The translations under genes and the position numbers were made by a program. From assembly GCF_003013715.1 (NCBI RefSeq), contig NC_072817.1:496001-560000 (forward strand): 64,000 nucleotides of DNA, read 5' to 3'. Below are positions 23,901-31,135 of the stretch, in pieces (positions within the stretch are counted from its first letter, which is position 1; every line of letters begins with the position of its first letter). This DNA is from Candidozyma auris. Lineage: Eukaryota; Ascomycota; Pichiomycetes; Serinales; Metschnikowiaceae. A model generated the notes under the pieces. It saw nothing but the letters and a program-made list of their open reading frames with translations, was not told the DNA's origin and did no database searches.

Positions 23901-25367
23901 GGCGAGTTTCTCGATATCATTTGACACCTTTGAATCTTCGGACAAACTTTTGATTAAGCTTCTCTTTGTAGGTTTTGGCAATGTGACACACTTCAATAAA
24001 TCTGAGTCGCTGTCATGCTTTCTCAAGAAGATTAACAATAATCTTTTTAGTCCAGCATCCAGCTTTAGTCCATTGACCGTCTGCTGAAGAAGTTTCTCAA
24101 GACAGAGTGTACGCATTCTAGCGTTAGAGCAATCCATTAGTATGTTCAATATACTCACTTTGAGGACCTCGGAGTAGTTTGTCGGCATGGCCTCCCAAAT
24201 TTTAAAGATCAAGTTTGAGGATACAAGAGCGTCCATATTTCTCGACACGACCGCAAGAAACAATGCAAACCCGCTTGCACTTTCTGGAATATCCACTCCC
24301 TCGAAATCTAATCTAATGAAGGCGGAACAGATCTCGTTGACAAACCTTAATGTCTCTTTGTTCCATACCACCTTTTTCCCGTTATCGACGAACAAAATTA
24401 CCAGTGTAAGATAAAAAAGGCGAAATGAGTGTTCATGAGTTGACACAATGGTAGAGTACTTGTTTAGCTCTGCGAAAACCTTTTCAGTGAATTTCAGACC
24501 GCTTTCATTAGATGCTTGATGTGTTACTTCGTATAAGACACGAGAGACTATTTGAAGAAGAGTCTTATTTTTTGACTCCATTTGCAAAACTTTCTCGAGT
24601 AAAGGCGCTAACATCAGCAAGCTCCTTGTATGTAGACTCTTGTTGGGCATCTTCATAGCCTCAGAGAAAAGAAGAATTAAGTTATCACAGAACACATCTC
24701 CCATCTCTAGTGAAATCAAACGATCAGAAAGCTGTTCAATAAAATTGATATAAGCCTGAGAAGTCAGCTTTCGGATCAAATACGAAAATGCTTCAGCACA
24801 ATAGCGACCGACGTGTAGTTGTTTTTGATTTTTCAACAACGGCAATAACTCCTCAAATGTAGTCCATAAGTTCTGAGTGAGTACCAGCGAAAGATATTTG
24901 AATGCATGGGCCAAAGAATTGAAACACCACTCGTAAGCAGTTGCACATTTGTTTGCAGGCAGTGTCGTATTCAGATTTATGAAAGTGCTTACATGAATGA
25001 TTATTTTGAGGTATCTTGGGTAGAAACACATGAAGTCGGGACCTAGATCATGAATGAATTGAGTTAACGCTTCCAAAAGTGGTTGAAGTGAGTAATGATC
25101 AGACCTTCTGATATATAGTTCTAATACATCAAAAATTTTATTCGAATTATGGATGATCGAAGGAAGAGATCCACTCAAAGGCTCCAAATAATCAAGACAT
25201 TCCACAAAATTTGCACTTACATTGATCTCTCTCCAGTGATCTATAGTCGTAATAAAAAACGATGAGGAGGCGTAGTCGTGGCTCCGGGTGCCTATCTTGG
25301 AGTGCGGATCAATTTTTATGTCATTAATTCGGTCCTTAAAAGATTGGAACTTGTGCCTGTTCGTCAT
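17976..25367 (-). CDS. UTP20: U3 snoRNP / SSU processome component Utp20
   Basis: A giant (about 2463-residue) helical-repeat protein of the Utp20 family, part of the 90S pre-ribosome needed for 18S rRNA processing. HEAT/ARM-like helices run throughout. A Lys/Arg-rich nuclear tail ends the protein (about the last 80 residues, with repeated KK/RR/RK clusters). The frame is open to 25493 but starts there with a non-ATG codon. The ATG at 25367 gives MTNRHKFQSFKDRINDIKI, matching the expected N-terminus of a soluble nucleolar protein. Length agrees with the 2493-residue Saccharomyces protein. The only in-frame stop is at the 3' end, so the gene looks intact. Confidence 0.92.
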   Translation of the reverse strand: MTNRHKFQSFKDRINDIKIDPHSKIGTRSHDYASSSFFITTIDHWREINVSANFVECLDYLEPLSGSLPSIIHNSNKIFDVLELYIRRSDHYSLQPLLEALTQFIHDLGPDFMCFYPRYLKIIIHVSTFINLNTTLPANKCATAYEWCFNSLAHAFKYLSLVLTQNLWTTFEELLPLLKNQKQLHVGRYCAEAFSYLIRKLTSQAYINFIEQLSDRLISLEMGDVFCDNLILLFSEAMKMPNKSLHTRSLLMLAPLLEKVLQMESKNKTLLQIVSRVLYEVTHQASNESGLKFTEKVFAELNKYSTIVSTHEHSFRLFYLTLVILFVDNGKKVVWNKETLRFVNEICSAFIRLDFEGVDIPESASGFALFLAVVSRNMDALVSSNLIFKIWEAMPTNYSEVLKVSILNILMDCSNARMRTLCLEKLLQQTVNGLKLDAGLKRLLLIFLRKHDSDSDLLKCVTLPKPTKRSLIKSLSEDSKVSNDIEKLAWKCEILDLTARFDSGDLERICDVLDTVLSRHNVSEAADLIGHLINLYYKCLANPTEEKCRFNMVDFINKTVLVCKESVVYINSLRQFVGSKAYISADVITFCIRNLSSSHKELRLASTEILMISCPENEPLLSQFMLIDQISLDVSNANNIRARVSEVFRQFAAMKTLTVMIQVLSHYVIGLLSNKFQPCWQAVHEGLKSITNTRFDEFMGALLLKQAHRTPQTQNGNRNRCDTENVSHFSSFLRLDEHLFEDYAYRVCNFLPQNTEQLTLWLRRERQMNKKQDLFSVVIRSRLLYCLSVVPRLVKSQTEEVIELTFSMFANDSNEEWTSEDKVTILNIVSSLRLRNHADALKRIIMSTLSSKNKNLQEVALKTLFALDCLPEKYRDNLFNLLDERLFKEELMNLVGDNSSGRVHEADENVVFPVIVQILFGKIQFSGRKHARTGAKFTVATLLPNLPRRFIKMFLSQMSNRIPWQTFFLSRERKTTIFKNTKTMAGFINMLAEVYDSLGYKYKDLVAETSFPLVYVLICTQELIDSSDEETTGVNLKGLRQNAFKCLTTLDKIAGTDLNWKDLMPALYEFVLQPRMENFAAEHTEQTSSLLDFILSRVEMTNYLSFFKLDDWLPLRAVLSLLVNKNCKDDVVISILDSFISVFTKQGLMTDESVQYFAIMIEGLFNCLPQFLQDSRNKDILSRCATLLLLIVQGNFLKRDDDKLRFMSASCNALKKSSFYIKPLDKVSILLSLSIIVRSVDCEISEFSQPIWTCSTTLRFSNDNGLRNAVITFIDSLSSKFGELASSAKILSLLNGRASYNSDTYNFDMILDGFDGLNEDFFRSNPYDFWCLFVANSLFYMDNKDESILRLNASAAIKNLVTYVSKIDSPQAKEKFKENFDYFINPAIRHGLANHNDDVRNAYLDLLGNLSLFSELLPNLNDLKCLRSENEELDFFVNMQHLQITARQRAVRDLIGRRHELSPSSVEYYIIPLLENYLLCTDEKSRNLTEDAHKTFGSLACVLPWPTFNAFLRKYINICSSNADHIKDASKVVLQLISNGSAYFEHDNSCASILSESDLDRNMLNTVIHPLKKVLSKRDDSTIIMRLPLLEACVLALLRLTNDIVKSELPSVLIGTCQVLRSKSQELRDGARKALCKAASHLGATFLPYIIRELKAALSRGSQIHVLSFTLHELLRELISNVKHGELDLCASEVINIIMEDIFGASGKEKDADGYVSKMREVKAKKSYDSMELLCSKLDLSEFDTVLNPIKTLLKQSLPLKTERMLDELLRRISQGLLKNEAANSKEMLILCYAIHVSSIQGSDEEGIRKTFQKDESHFLVNLDSAPSTIDNDHAQYTHHVQRIALELLRTITGKHKKLLSPQNMDGFIPLLSRNINSANEALTVVSMKVATTIVKLNFDAQRDTFFKEVFSKAVEFVMESPSTKAELSQVSLRYIATALRHKGCCFCTDNVVRALITKITPDLENPENQSAAFDLVGAILARRIDLAEVYDLMDRILSIMVVNHFQEIRDIARRLYFKFLLLYNQGEKRLELCFKFMIENLAYPTISGRQSVMELIHSIVLKSSSSIVDAYASSFFVGLAKVTVIDELTKCREMASALIKALFSRTSQSKHEVLRSLVISWLHNSRKDLLRRCGLVTYKIYLEQYGLEQCQSLDIAASQVIEEYLSSSISDESENFQWENIYIALDVLEFVYINHNKTPWKESLEFWNRISDCLLYPHSWVRHSSSKLFYCLLSRGANTMEYKEPKFLQNVCYRLLRQLAAPNITEALSKLSVRNIQMIYKFCEKNAYKYCHHISEKEPENEFTFEFQTDMIEYRCLSLLRRNLSQPLKRETRIAALELTIGIAVLMSIEKLRVFAQEYMTTFKGIENADAEDGDAVEELQQRCFKIAEERLGTSEFTKMFTAATSEVSKRRARRKAERAQLLIDNPEKASERRLKKHARFREKRKHNKDDNGFYKAKKRRL

Positions 25368-26410
25368 GGTCCAGTAGCGTAGATCCAATATGTCTTCGTA
25401 GAACAGCTCATCGCGACCAGAGAAGTTGTGCTTGTACAGGACGATGAGATATAAAGACGATGCAGCGAACCCTGACCCACAACGTATATTCACCGACGAT
25501 GTTGGTCACCTGAAGACTTGGTTTTATCCCGCTGAATATCTGTTGATTTATTCCCCTTTATTTCTTTCCTTTATCTTGGTTTTGATTACTACTCATAACC
25601 TCATGCTTTATTACAAAGTGTCGCGACAGGGTCGTGAACTACAACATCCTAGCCACGAATGCTTCACACAGGCGTTACTGTCCCCAAATCGTAAAAGACA
25701 AATTAATTTTTATATCGTTTCAAGGTTTGCATCCAACCTTCTTCGAAAAATGCTGTAGATCGGAATCATATTCTTGATATGAAGCTATCTGTACAATTCA
25801 GTGCTCGGGATTTGAGCAAGTGACCTAAACAAAGATGACAATTGCACGATTTTAGATCTAGCAAAAGTTTCATGATTTCATGGGCAGACAAAAAAATTGA
25901 ACTCCCATGGATCTTCAGTGAGTTGAAAGTTCAGACGTTGCAGTATGTCATCCTCCTACAGATCACGACTAATAACAGTTTCTTAGCATTCTCTGGCACC
26001 TCGCTTGAATATAATGCTTGTGTACTTGAGTGTCGCTTATATTGATCCTTGAGTGAACTCGTAGACCTTTTCATACTTCTGCATGAGAATCAGACTATAC
26101 AGAGACGAAATTCCTTTTTTTTTTTTTTTTTCTTTTTTCTTTCGTTGTACTGTTAAGTTTGATTTGAAACTCTCAATGCGTTGCTTTTTTTTCGTTCTGC
26201 AAGGAGGAGTTGTTCGTAAAGAGAGGACCTTTAGGTGTTGCTGTGGTCTTTATCTTTCACATTTTCGCGGCTCTTTTCCCAAAATCAGACGAAACAGGAA
26301 GTTCACAATTTGAACCCCTGTTCAGTTTACATTGTAAGTCAGTTCACTACTCATATTGATATACGAAATAATAAATCGAACGAAATCATTGAGGAAGTAT
26401 TGGTTAAAAA
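25368..26410. other. Divergent UTP20-RMD1 spacer
   Basis: About 1 kb with no supported gene. The longest plus-strand frame (110 codons, 25426-25758) starts at a TTG inside the UTP20 leader and has no recognisable product. A T-rich tract (26115-26131 and beyond) lies about 280 bases before the RMD1-like ATG. Confidence 0.5.
26115..26131 (+). repeat. Poly(T) run
   Basis: Seventeen consecutive T followed by more T-rich sequence, upstream of the RMD1-like gene. It is a typical poly(dA:dT) promoter element of yeasts. Confidence 0.8.
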
Positions 26411-27658
26411 ATGCTGTCTCAGAGTGAACAGACTCCTTTGATTAGACCCCCCCTGAAAGGATCACAATACGAGGGTAGAAGCACAACTCAGAATTTACAA
26501 GGCCGCAAGACAACATCGAAAATTGCTAATAACTCCAAGCTTGGCCTTCAAAGGCTTAGCAGAACAACCCAGAAGCTCAAACTCTTGCCCGAAGATCCTC
26601 CCGATCTCGGGTACGAGCGAATTAAACTCAATCCTGAGAACTACTCAGAAAATCATTCACGGGATGGTGGTGTGTACTCACAGGTGACACGCATAACTGA
26701 CAAGCCAGCAAGAAAGGACGCCGAGATTCTTGGAAAGCTGCACAGGGATCTTCTACCTCGAGTAACCGCTTACTGCACAGCAGGCTCGTATAAGATGAAA
26801 GATCTTCTTCGCTGGCTCAAGGATAAGAAAAGAATTCATAACACAATGCCCAAACTTTTTGATGAATGCCTCTATACGCCATTCACATACAAAGACTGGA
26901 GAAATGATTCTGACGATGGAGGTAAGACCCTAATTCGCCTCGCTGATGATGGTGGTGAGATTGAATTCGGTAAGCAAAACGACATTTTCATCTTCGAATA
27001 TGGTGTTGTTATAATGTGGTGTTACACGCGTAAGGAAGAGATGGCTTTTTTGGAAGACCTTGCTCGTTTTGAAAGTGAGAAACTTTCTTCAGAAGATGTT
27101 CAAGTGGAGGAGTTCAATTACTACATCACAACGTCGTATCAGCCACGAATCTACAATGATTTCATAACGCTTCGAGATGACGCAAACTACATGCTAAAGC
27201 TATCGATATCTCATGCATTGGCACAATCAGTGAAAATATCGTTGTTCGAAGAACTCGTTGATAATACCATTGAAGACACACAAGACATTCCTCAACAAAT
27301 AGCTCACACAGGCAAGGTAGAAATGACCAGAGATGAAATCATGAAGTCAATAGGGGAACTTTTTATTCTCCGTATCAACATCAATCTCCATGGATCAGTT
27401 TTAGATTCGCCAGAGCTCATGTGGGCGGAACCTCACCTTGAACCAATATACCAGGCAACACGCGGTTACTTGGAAATAAATCAAAGGGTGGAATTACTAG
27501 AACAAAGGCTAGAAGTAATCTCGGACTTGCTACAGATGCTTAAAGAACAGCTCGGACACTCACAAGAAGAAAACCTAGAGTTTGTTGTTATAGTATTGGT
27601 ATGCATCGAGGTTCTAGTCAGTGTTGTCAATGTAATTGTGGACTTCTTGACATTTTAG
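26411..27658 (+). CDS. RMD1: DUF155-family protein, Rmd1/Sif2-like
   Basis: A 415-residue protein of the DUF155 family (yeast Rmd1 and Rmd8, human RMND1). The first 100 residues are basic and low in complexity. The DUF155 core occupies about 180-385, with the family pattern DIFIFEYGVVIMWC around residues 195-208 and the acidic and Tyr-rich stretch after it. A C-terminal hydrophobic segment (about 392-413) is a predicted membrane anchor, as in the family. Saccharomyces Rmd1 was named for a meiotic nuclear division defect and its biochemical role is unclear; RMND1 supports mitochondrial translation. Rmd1 versus another yeast DUF155 paralogue is chosen on length and is less certain than the family. 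Confidence 0.82.
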   Translation: MLSQSEQTPLIRPPLKGSQYEGRSTTQNLQGRKTTSKIANNSKLGLQRLSRTTQKLKLLPEDPPDLGYERIKLNPENYSENHSRDGGVYSQVTRITDKPARKDAEILGKLHRDLLPRVTAYCTAGSYKMKDLLRWLKDKKRIHNTMPKLFDECLYTPFTYKDWRNDSDDGGKTLIRLADDGGEIEFGKQNDIFIFEYGVVIMWCYTRKEEMAFLEDLARFESEKLSSEDVQVEEFNYYITTSYQPRIYNDFITLRDDANYMLKLSISHALAQSVKISLFEELVDNTIEDTQDIPQQIAHTGKVEMTRDEIMKSIGELFILRININLHGSVLDSPELMWAEPHLEPIYQATRGYLEINQRVELLEQRLEVISDLLQMLKEQLGHSQEENLEFVVIVLVCIEVLVSVVNVIVDFLTF

Positions 27659-28125
27659 CACTTTTGTTTTTGAGCAATGAGGTGAGTGCGATCTAGAACT
27701 ATTGGCACTGTGATAGCGACGAAGATTTAAGAATTCGCGACATCTGAGACAAGAGCCTCTGCATTGTTAGACTGAGAGAAATAGGTTCCGCACGCAAGCA
27801 AGCTTCCTTGTGTGAAGGAAATGACGTGAATAGCGGCTCGCCACATCTTGTGGCGAAGCACAAGAAAAATTTTCTACTAGCCGCAAGCAAGCATAGGGGG
27901 CTGGTGACACTTGCCACACGTCTTAAATAAGGCGCATGCCCTGTAGGACGAATTAAGAAAAACTGGCTTTGCTTCTACCGTCCTTGCTAAATTTGAGTCA
28001 TAAAACACTTCTGGGTTTTCGTGAAACCATTCATATTGGTATTCTTCCAAATCTTTTTCCCTTCAAGACTAAGAAGGCAAATTTGCATCATTTTTTTCTT
28101 CTGTCATCAATCATCGGGATAAAGA
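27659..28125. promoter_or_regulatory. Repeat- and hairpin-bearing leader of the MedA-like gene
   Basis: No ORF is supported. The spacer holds an 11-bp direct repeat CGCAAGCAAGC (27793-27803 and 27882-27892). It also holds two perfect inverted repeats, TTCCTT-N5-AAGGAA (27804-27820) and TCGCCACA-N3-TGTGGCGA (27838-27856), all within 100 bases and unusually GC-rich for this window. Confidence 0.6.
27793..27892. repeat. Direct repeat flanking two inverted repeats
   Basis: Copies of CGCAAGCAAGC at both ends bracket two palindromes with 6-bp and 8-bp arms. The GCCACA/TGTGGC arms resemble the core of Met31/Met32-type sites, but this could equally be a structured leader RNA. Confidence 0.75.
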
Positions 28126-29789
28126 ATGAATTCACCAACAAGATGCGGGAGCAGCTCGCTTCCAACTTTAGTTAGAACTAGTACTCTTCCTTCAGAATTC
28201 ATTCGCCAGCACATTGAAATCGTTAACACCCCTATCCAGCTCGATGTTGGTCGTGAAGTGTGTGAAATGCAATCTAGTTGGTGCAAGGAAGAACAAGATG
28301 AGGAAAGAAGGTTGGTCAGGCTTATTGTGAAGCGAAGGTCTTACGCTACGTTCGCAATACTGGCTGAACCAGTTGCCCCTCACTCGTATGCATCAGATGA
28401 CAATTCTTTGGTGATCTCTTGCATCAGGTGGAAAGAGAAGAATATCTGTGTTGTTACTTCTGTTGATATCATACTAGTGTTGGAGCATCTTGTCGGGGAA
28501 CATTTTTCTATTGAAGAGAAGAGCAGAGTCCGTAGAAATTTGCAGTTCCTTAAGCCTTACACCGTTACGAAATCTTCCCCTGAATGTCGCAGACTATTTT
28601 CATCACTAATGTCTATGGAGAATCCTAGGCCTCGGAATATAGAGAAAGGTTTGAAAGTTTTCGAGTGGTCGAATTTATTTGTTGCAGTCAATAGGGTTCT
28701 ATCCAAGTACTCGGCCAATCCTGACTGTTCAGAAACCAAGAAATTGGCTGCTCTCGCCGAAAAGAACTGCCTGAAAAGCTCCTCGGTATCTAGTGAAATC
28801 TACATGGACACTGATGCTAAGAGGAAGTGGTATCCCCGACCGGGTCAAAATGCGAGTTGGTCTAATCCCCCCCCTATGTCAATTCTCATCAAACACTACC
28901 ATACCGAGTTTCTCACTCTCAGCCATACCTAGAGCCACTGAAAGGGTTTCATGAAGCGGACAAGTATCAAGAGAGTACATCTCTTCAACCAAATGCCCAG
29001 TATTCCAAGCAACTGTCTTCAGGCTCAGGTGCTGTGATACACTCGTGCACTCGACTGCATCCCATGACATGTGGATCGAAACAGTCTAAACTCGATTGTG
29101 ATTTGAGCGCACTTGACAACTCTGAAAACTCCACTTCGTCAACCGACCTATCGCTTAAATCTAAGTCTCAAACTGCCTCAACATCAGTGGGAGCTTCACT
29201 CGATGAAAAGAGTTTCTCAGGTGGGTCGAGTTCCGTCGAAAGTGGGAGTGGAAGAATTGTTGATGATGGTTTTGGCTCCGAAGATTCTAACGGAACCCGA
29301 AAGAGTAATCTGAAACGTAAATCTGGCACTATCCCCGAGCATGAAATAAAGGACTTCGAAGAAAGCAAGTCCACAACACCTGTTGAAGGCAACCATTCCT
29401 CTAACTTGAAGTATCTTCCTGTTCTGAAGCTTAGCACAGCGAACATGAAAAAGCACGACTTGGAGTTAGCTCAAATGGATCCTTCAGAAAGGGGGAACAC
29501 AAAATTCACCAACATTGGGGCAGCGGCAGCAGCAGAAGAAATGTCATCCAACACAGAGTCGAGTGAGTCAAAACGAAGAAGATCTTCTCGAAAAAAACGT
29601 AAGAGTTTAAAGCTACCCGCTATCACATCGGCGCTCGACAGGAGGTTCCCACTCCCCAATCCCAAACAGATCGAGCTCTACACGCAGGGTTCTGATACTG
29701 TGCACTTAGATCCTCGTCCATATTCCAGCAACGACAGCTCTACTCCTATCAGCACCGAGGAGAGTAGTGCGGAGAGTTTAAGTCGTTGA
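28126..29789 (+). CDS. MedA (Medusa)-like transcriptional regulator, frame broken at a C8 run
   Basis: The first frame (28126-28932) encodes a domain at about residues 50-200 resembling the conserved region of Aspergillus MedA-type developmental regulators (DUF7082): VISCIRWKEKN, an RRNLQFLKPYTV-type stretch and ENPRPRNIEKGLKVF. It then stops. A second frame is open from 28866 to 29789, coding for a Ser-rich tail with a basic nuclear-localisation cluster (near 29565-29610, KRRR...RKKRK). The frames overlap only at 28866-28929, which contains eight consecutive C (28867-28874). One extra C would fuse them into one protein of about 554 residues. A sequencing or assembly indel is likeliest; a true mutation or -1 frameshifting is possible. 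The MedA assignment is from remembered motif similarity. Confidence 0.65.
28867..28874 (+). other. C8 homopolymer at the frame break
   Basis: Eight C residues at the only place where the two halves of the MedA-like gene can be joined. In the upstream frame the run also reads C CCC CCT, which formally fits an X XXY YYZ slippery heptamer for -1 frameshifting. Confidence 0.85.
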
Positions 29790-29841
29790 ATCCAACAAAG
29801 CACAATTTAGTTGAGTAATGTTTATATTTACGTAATGTAAT

Positions 29842-31032
29842 TTATTCAGATTTGTTGCTCTTTACAAACGAGTCAGTGCTTCTAATGCGTGGCTTCTGAT
29901 CTCCGTCTAAGGTAACTAAATTTAAGTAGTTTCGGGACGTGTCCCCGGATTTTGCATCGTGGATCTCGTCGGCGTTGGTGATGAAAAATTCCGAGTTGAG
30001 TTCATAATAGTTTTTCGATGAAGCAGTTTGCAAAAATACAGTGCGTGGTCCAATTATCAGGATAAACTTGTGACGTCCGAGGAACCACAGTCGCAATGAC
30101 ATAGTAAACCATGCCAGTAGTTTGATGATACAAGAACCAAAAATTTTGAGGGTGTCGATGGCATCTTGGAATGACCGGATGGAGCGTAAGCTTTTTGTCA
30201 TTAAAATTGGTTTCTCACGAGGTAGTCTCGACACTCTAGAAACTGCACAATTTTGAAGATCCTGGGGCCCATTAATCGAAACAGCAAGGAGATTGTCCCG
30301 GTTAATGAGTATGTCGTCGTTTTCATCAACGGTGATCGCTACGACCAGCCCACTGCCGACTAAGCCAGCTACTCCTCGTCCACTAAGGTATGTGAATCCT
30401 CTGTTGACCAAGGATGACAAGCCTGTGAGCTCCCTTCTCAGAAGAGAGAGAGTTCTTGCAAGATTCCTCGAGATTCTTCGTGGTATTTTTCGCTTTGAAA
30501 CCGATATAGCCAGCCCTCCGTACACCTGAAGGGCCTCGTTTTTGAGAATAGCCCAATCATTCTCACCATCTAATTTCAAGGTGGCAAATGATTTGGGCGA
30601 TGAATTCCGGAAGATTGTCGGTATAGATTTTTTTACCTGAGATGACACGAGGAACGATGAAGTTTCAGTAGAAATGAATTCTTCGAATAGTTTGACGCTT
30701 CCGTCAAGGTAAAGTGATTTGAACGGATTAAAGAGCCTGATTCTCGAACTTACAAGACTAGATGAGCCCAGAATGGAGATTAAAGAATTCCGTCTAACAT
30801 ATAAGGGAATCGAAGGTGGCAAGGTGACTGCAACGATAGTCGCTGGAGTTCCCAACGCCTTCAACCTGACACTTTCGCTCAGTCTAATACTAGGCAACCT
30901 TTCAACATCGCTTTTGAAACTCAATTCCACATCTGAGGGCGTTGGTGTTAGGTAAGATTGATGGATATGGAAGGGACGGATCACAATGTTTGGGTTGGTG
31001 CTCAATCTCTTCAACATAATCTTGATCAGCAT
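29842..31032 (-). CDS. AIM24: Mitochondrial inner-membrane protein Aim24
   Basis: About 396 residues, the length of Saccharomyces Aim24 (394). This mitochondrial inner-membrane protein supports MICOS and cristae architecture. The sequence starts with a basic, hydroxylated presequence-like segment. The Aim24/TRAP-like beta-domain includes the diagnostic GENDWAILKNEALQVYGG stretch, followed by a Gly-rich GRGVAGLVGSG turn. The frame extends to 31077 with a non-ATG codon; the first ATG is 31032, and a second at 31017 gives MLKRLST and is equally plausible. Convergent with the MedA-like gene, 52 bases apart. Confidence 0.87.
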   Translation of the reverse strand: MLIKIMLKRLSTNPNIVIRPFHIHQSYLTPTPSDVELSFKSDVERLPSIRLSESVRLKALGTPATIVAVTLPPSIPLYVRRNSLISILGSSSLVSSRIRLFNPFKSLYLDGSVKLFEEFISTETSSFLVSSQVKKSIPTIFRNSSPKSFATLKLDGENDWAILKNEALQVYGGLAISVSKRKIPRRISRNLARTLSLLRRELTGLSSLVNRGFTYLSGRGVAGLVGSGLVVAITVDENDDILINRDNLLAVSINGPQDLQNCAVSRVSRLPREKPILMTKSLRSIRSFQDAIDTLKIFGSCIIKLLAWFTMSLRLWFLGRHKFILIIGPRTVFLQTASSKNYYELNSEFFITNADEIHDAKSGDTSRNYLNLVTLDGDQKPRIRSTDSFVKSNKSE

Positions 31033-31135
31033 AGTATTGAAATTTATACAATAGACAAGATTGAGGGATGACTGCACAAAGTAGTTTTTGGACGAACATT
31101 ACCTAATGTCTATTTTCTGTTCTACTCTATTGCCT

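Noticed and set aside
25426..25758. 110-codon frame overlapping the UTP20 5' end
   Set aside because: Non-ATG start and no recognisable product; it only overlaps the part of the UTP20 frame upstream of the true ATG.
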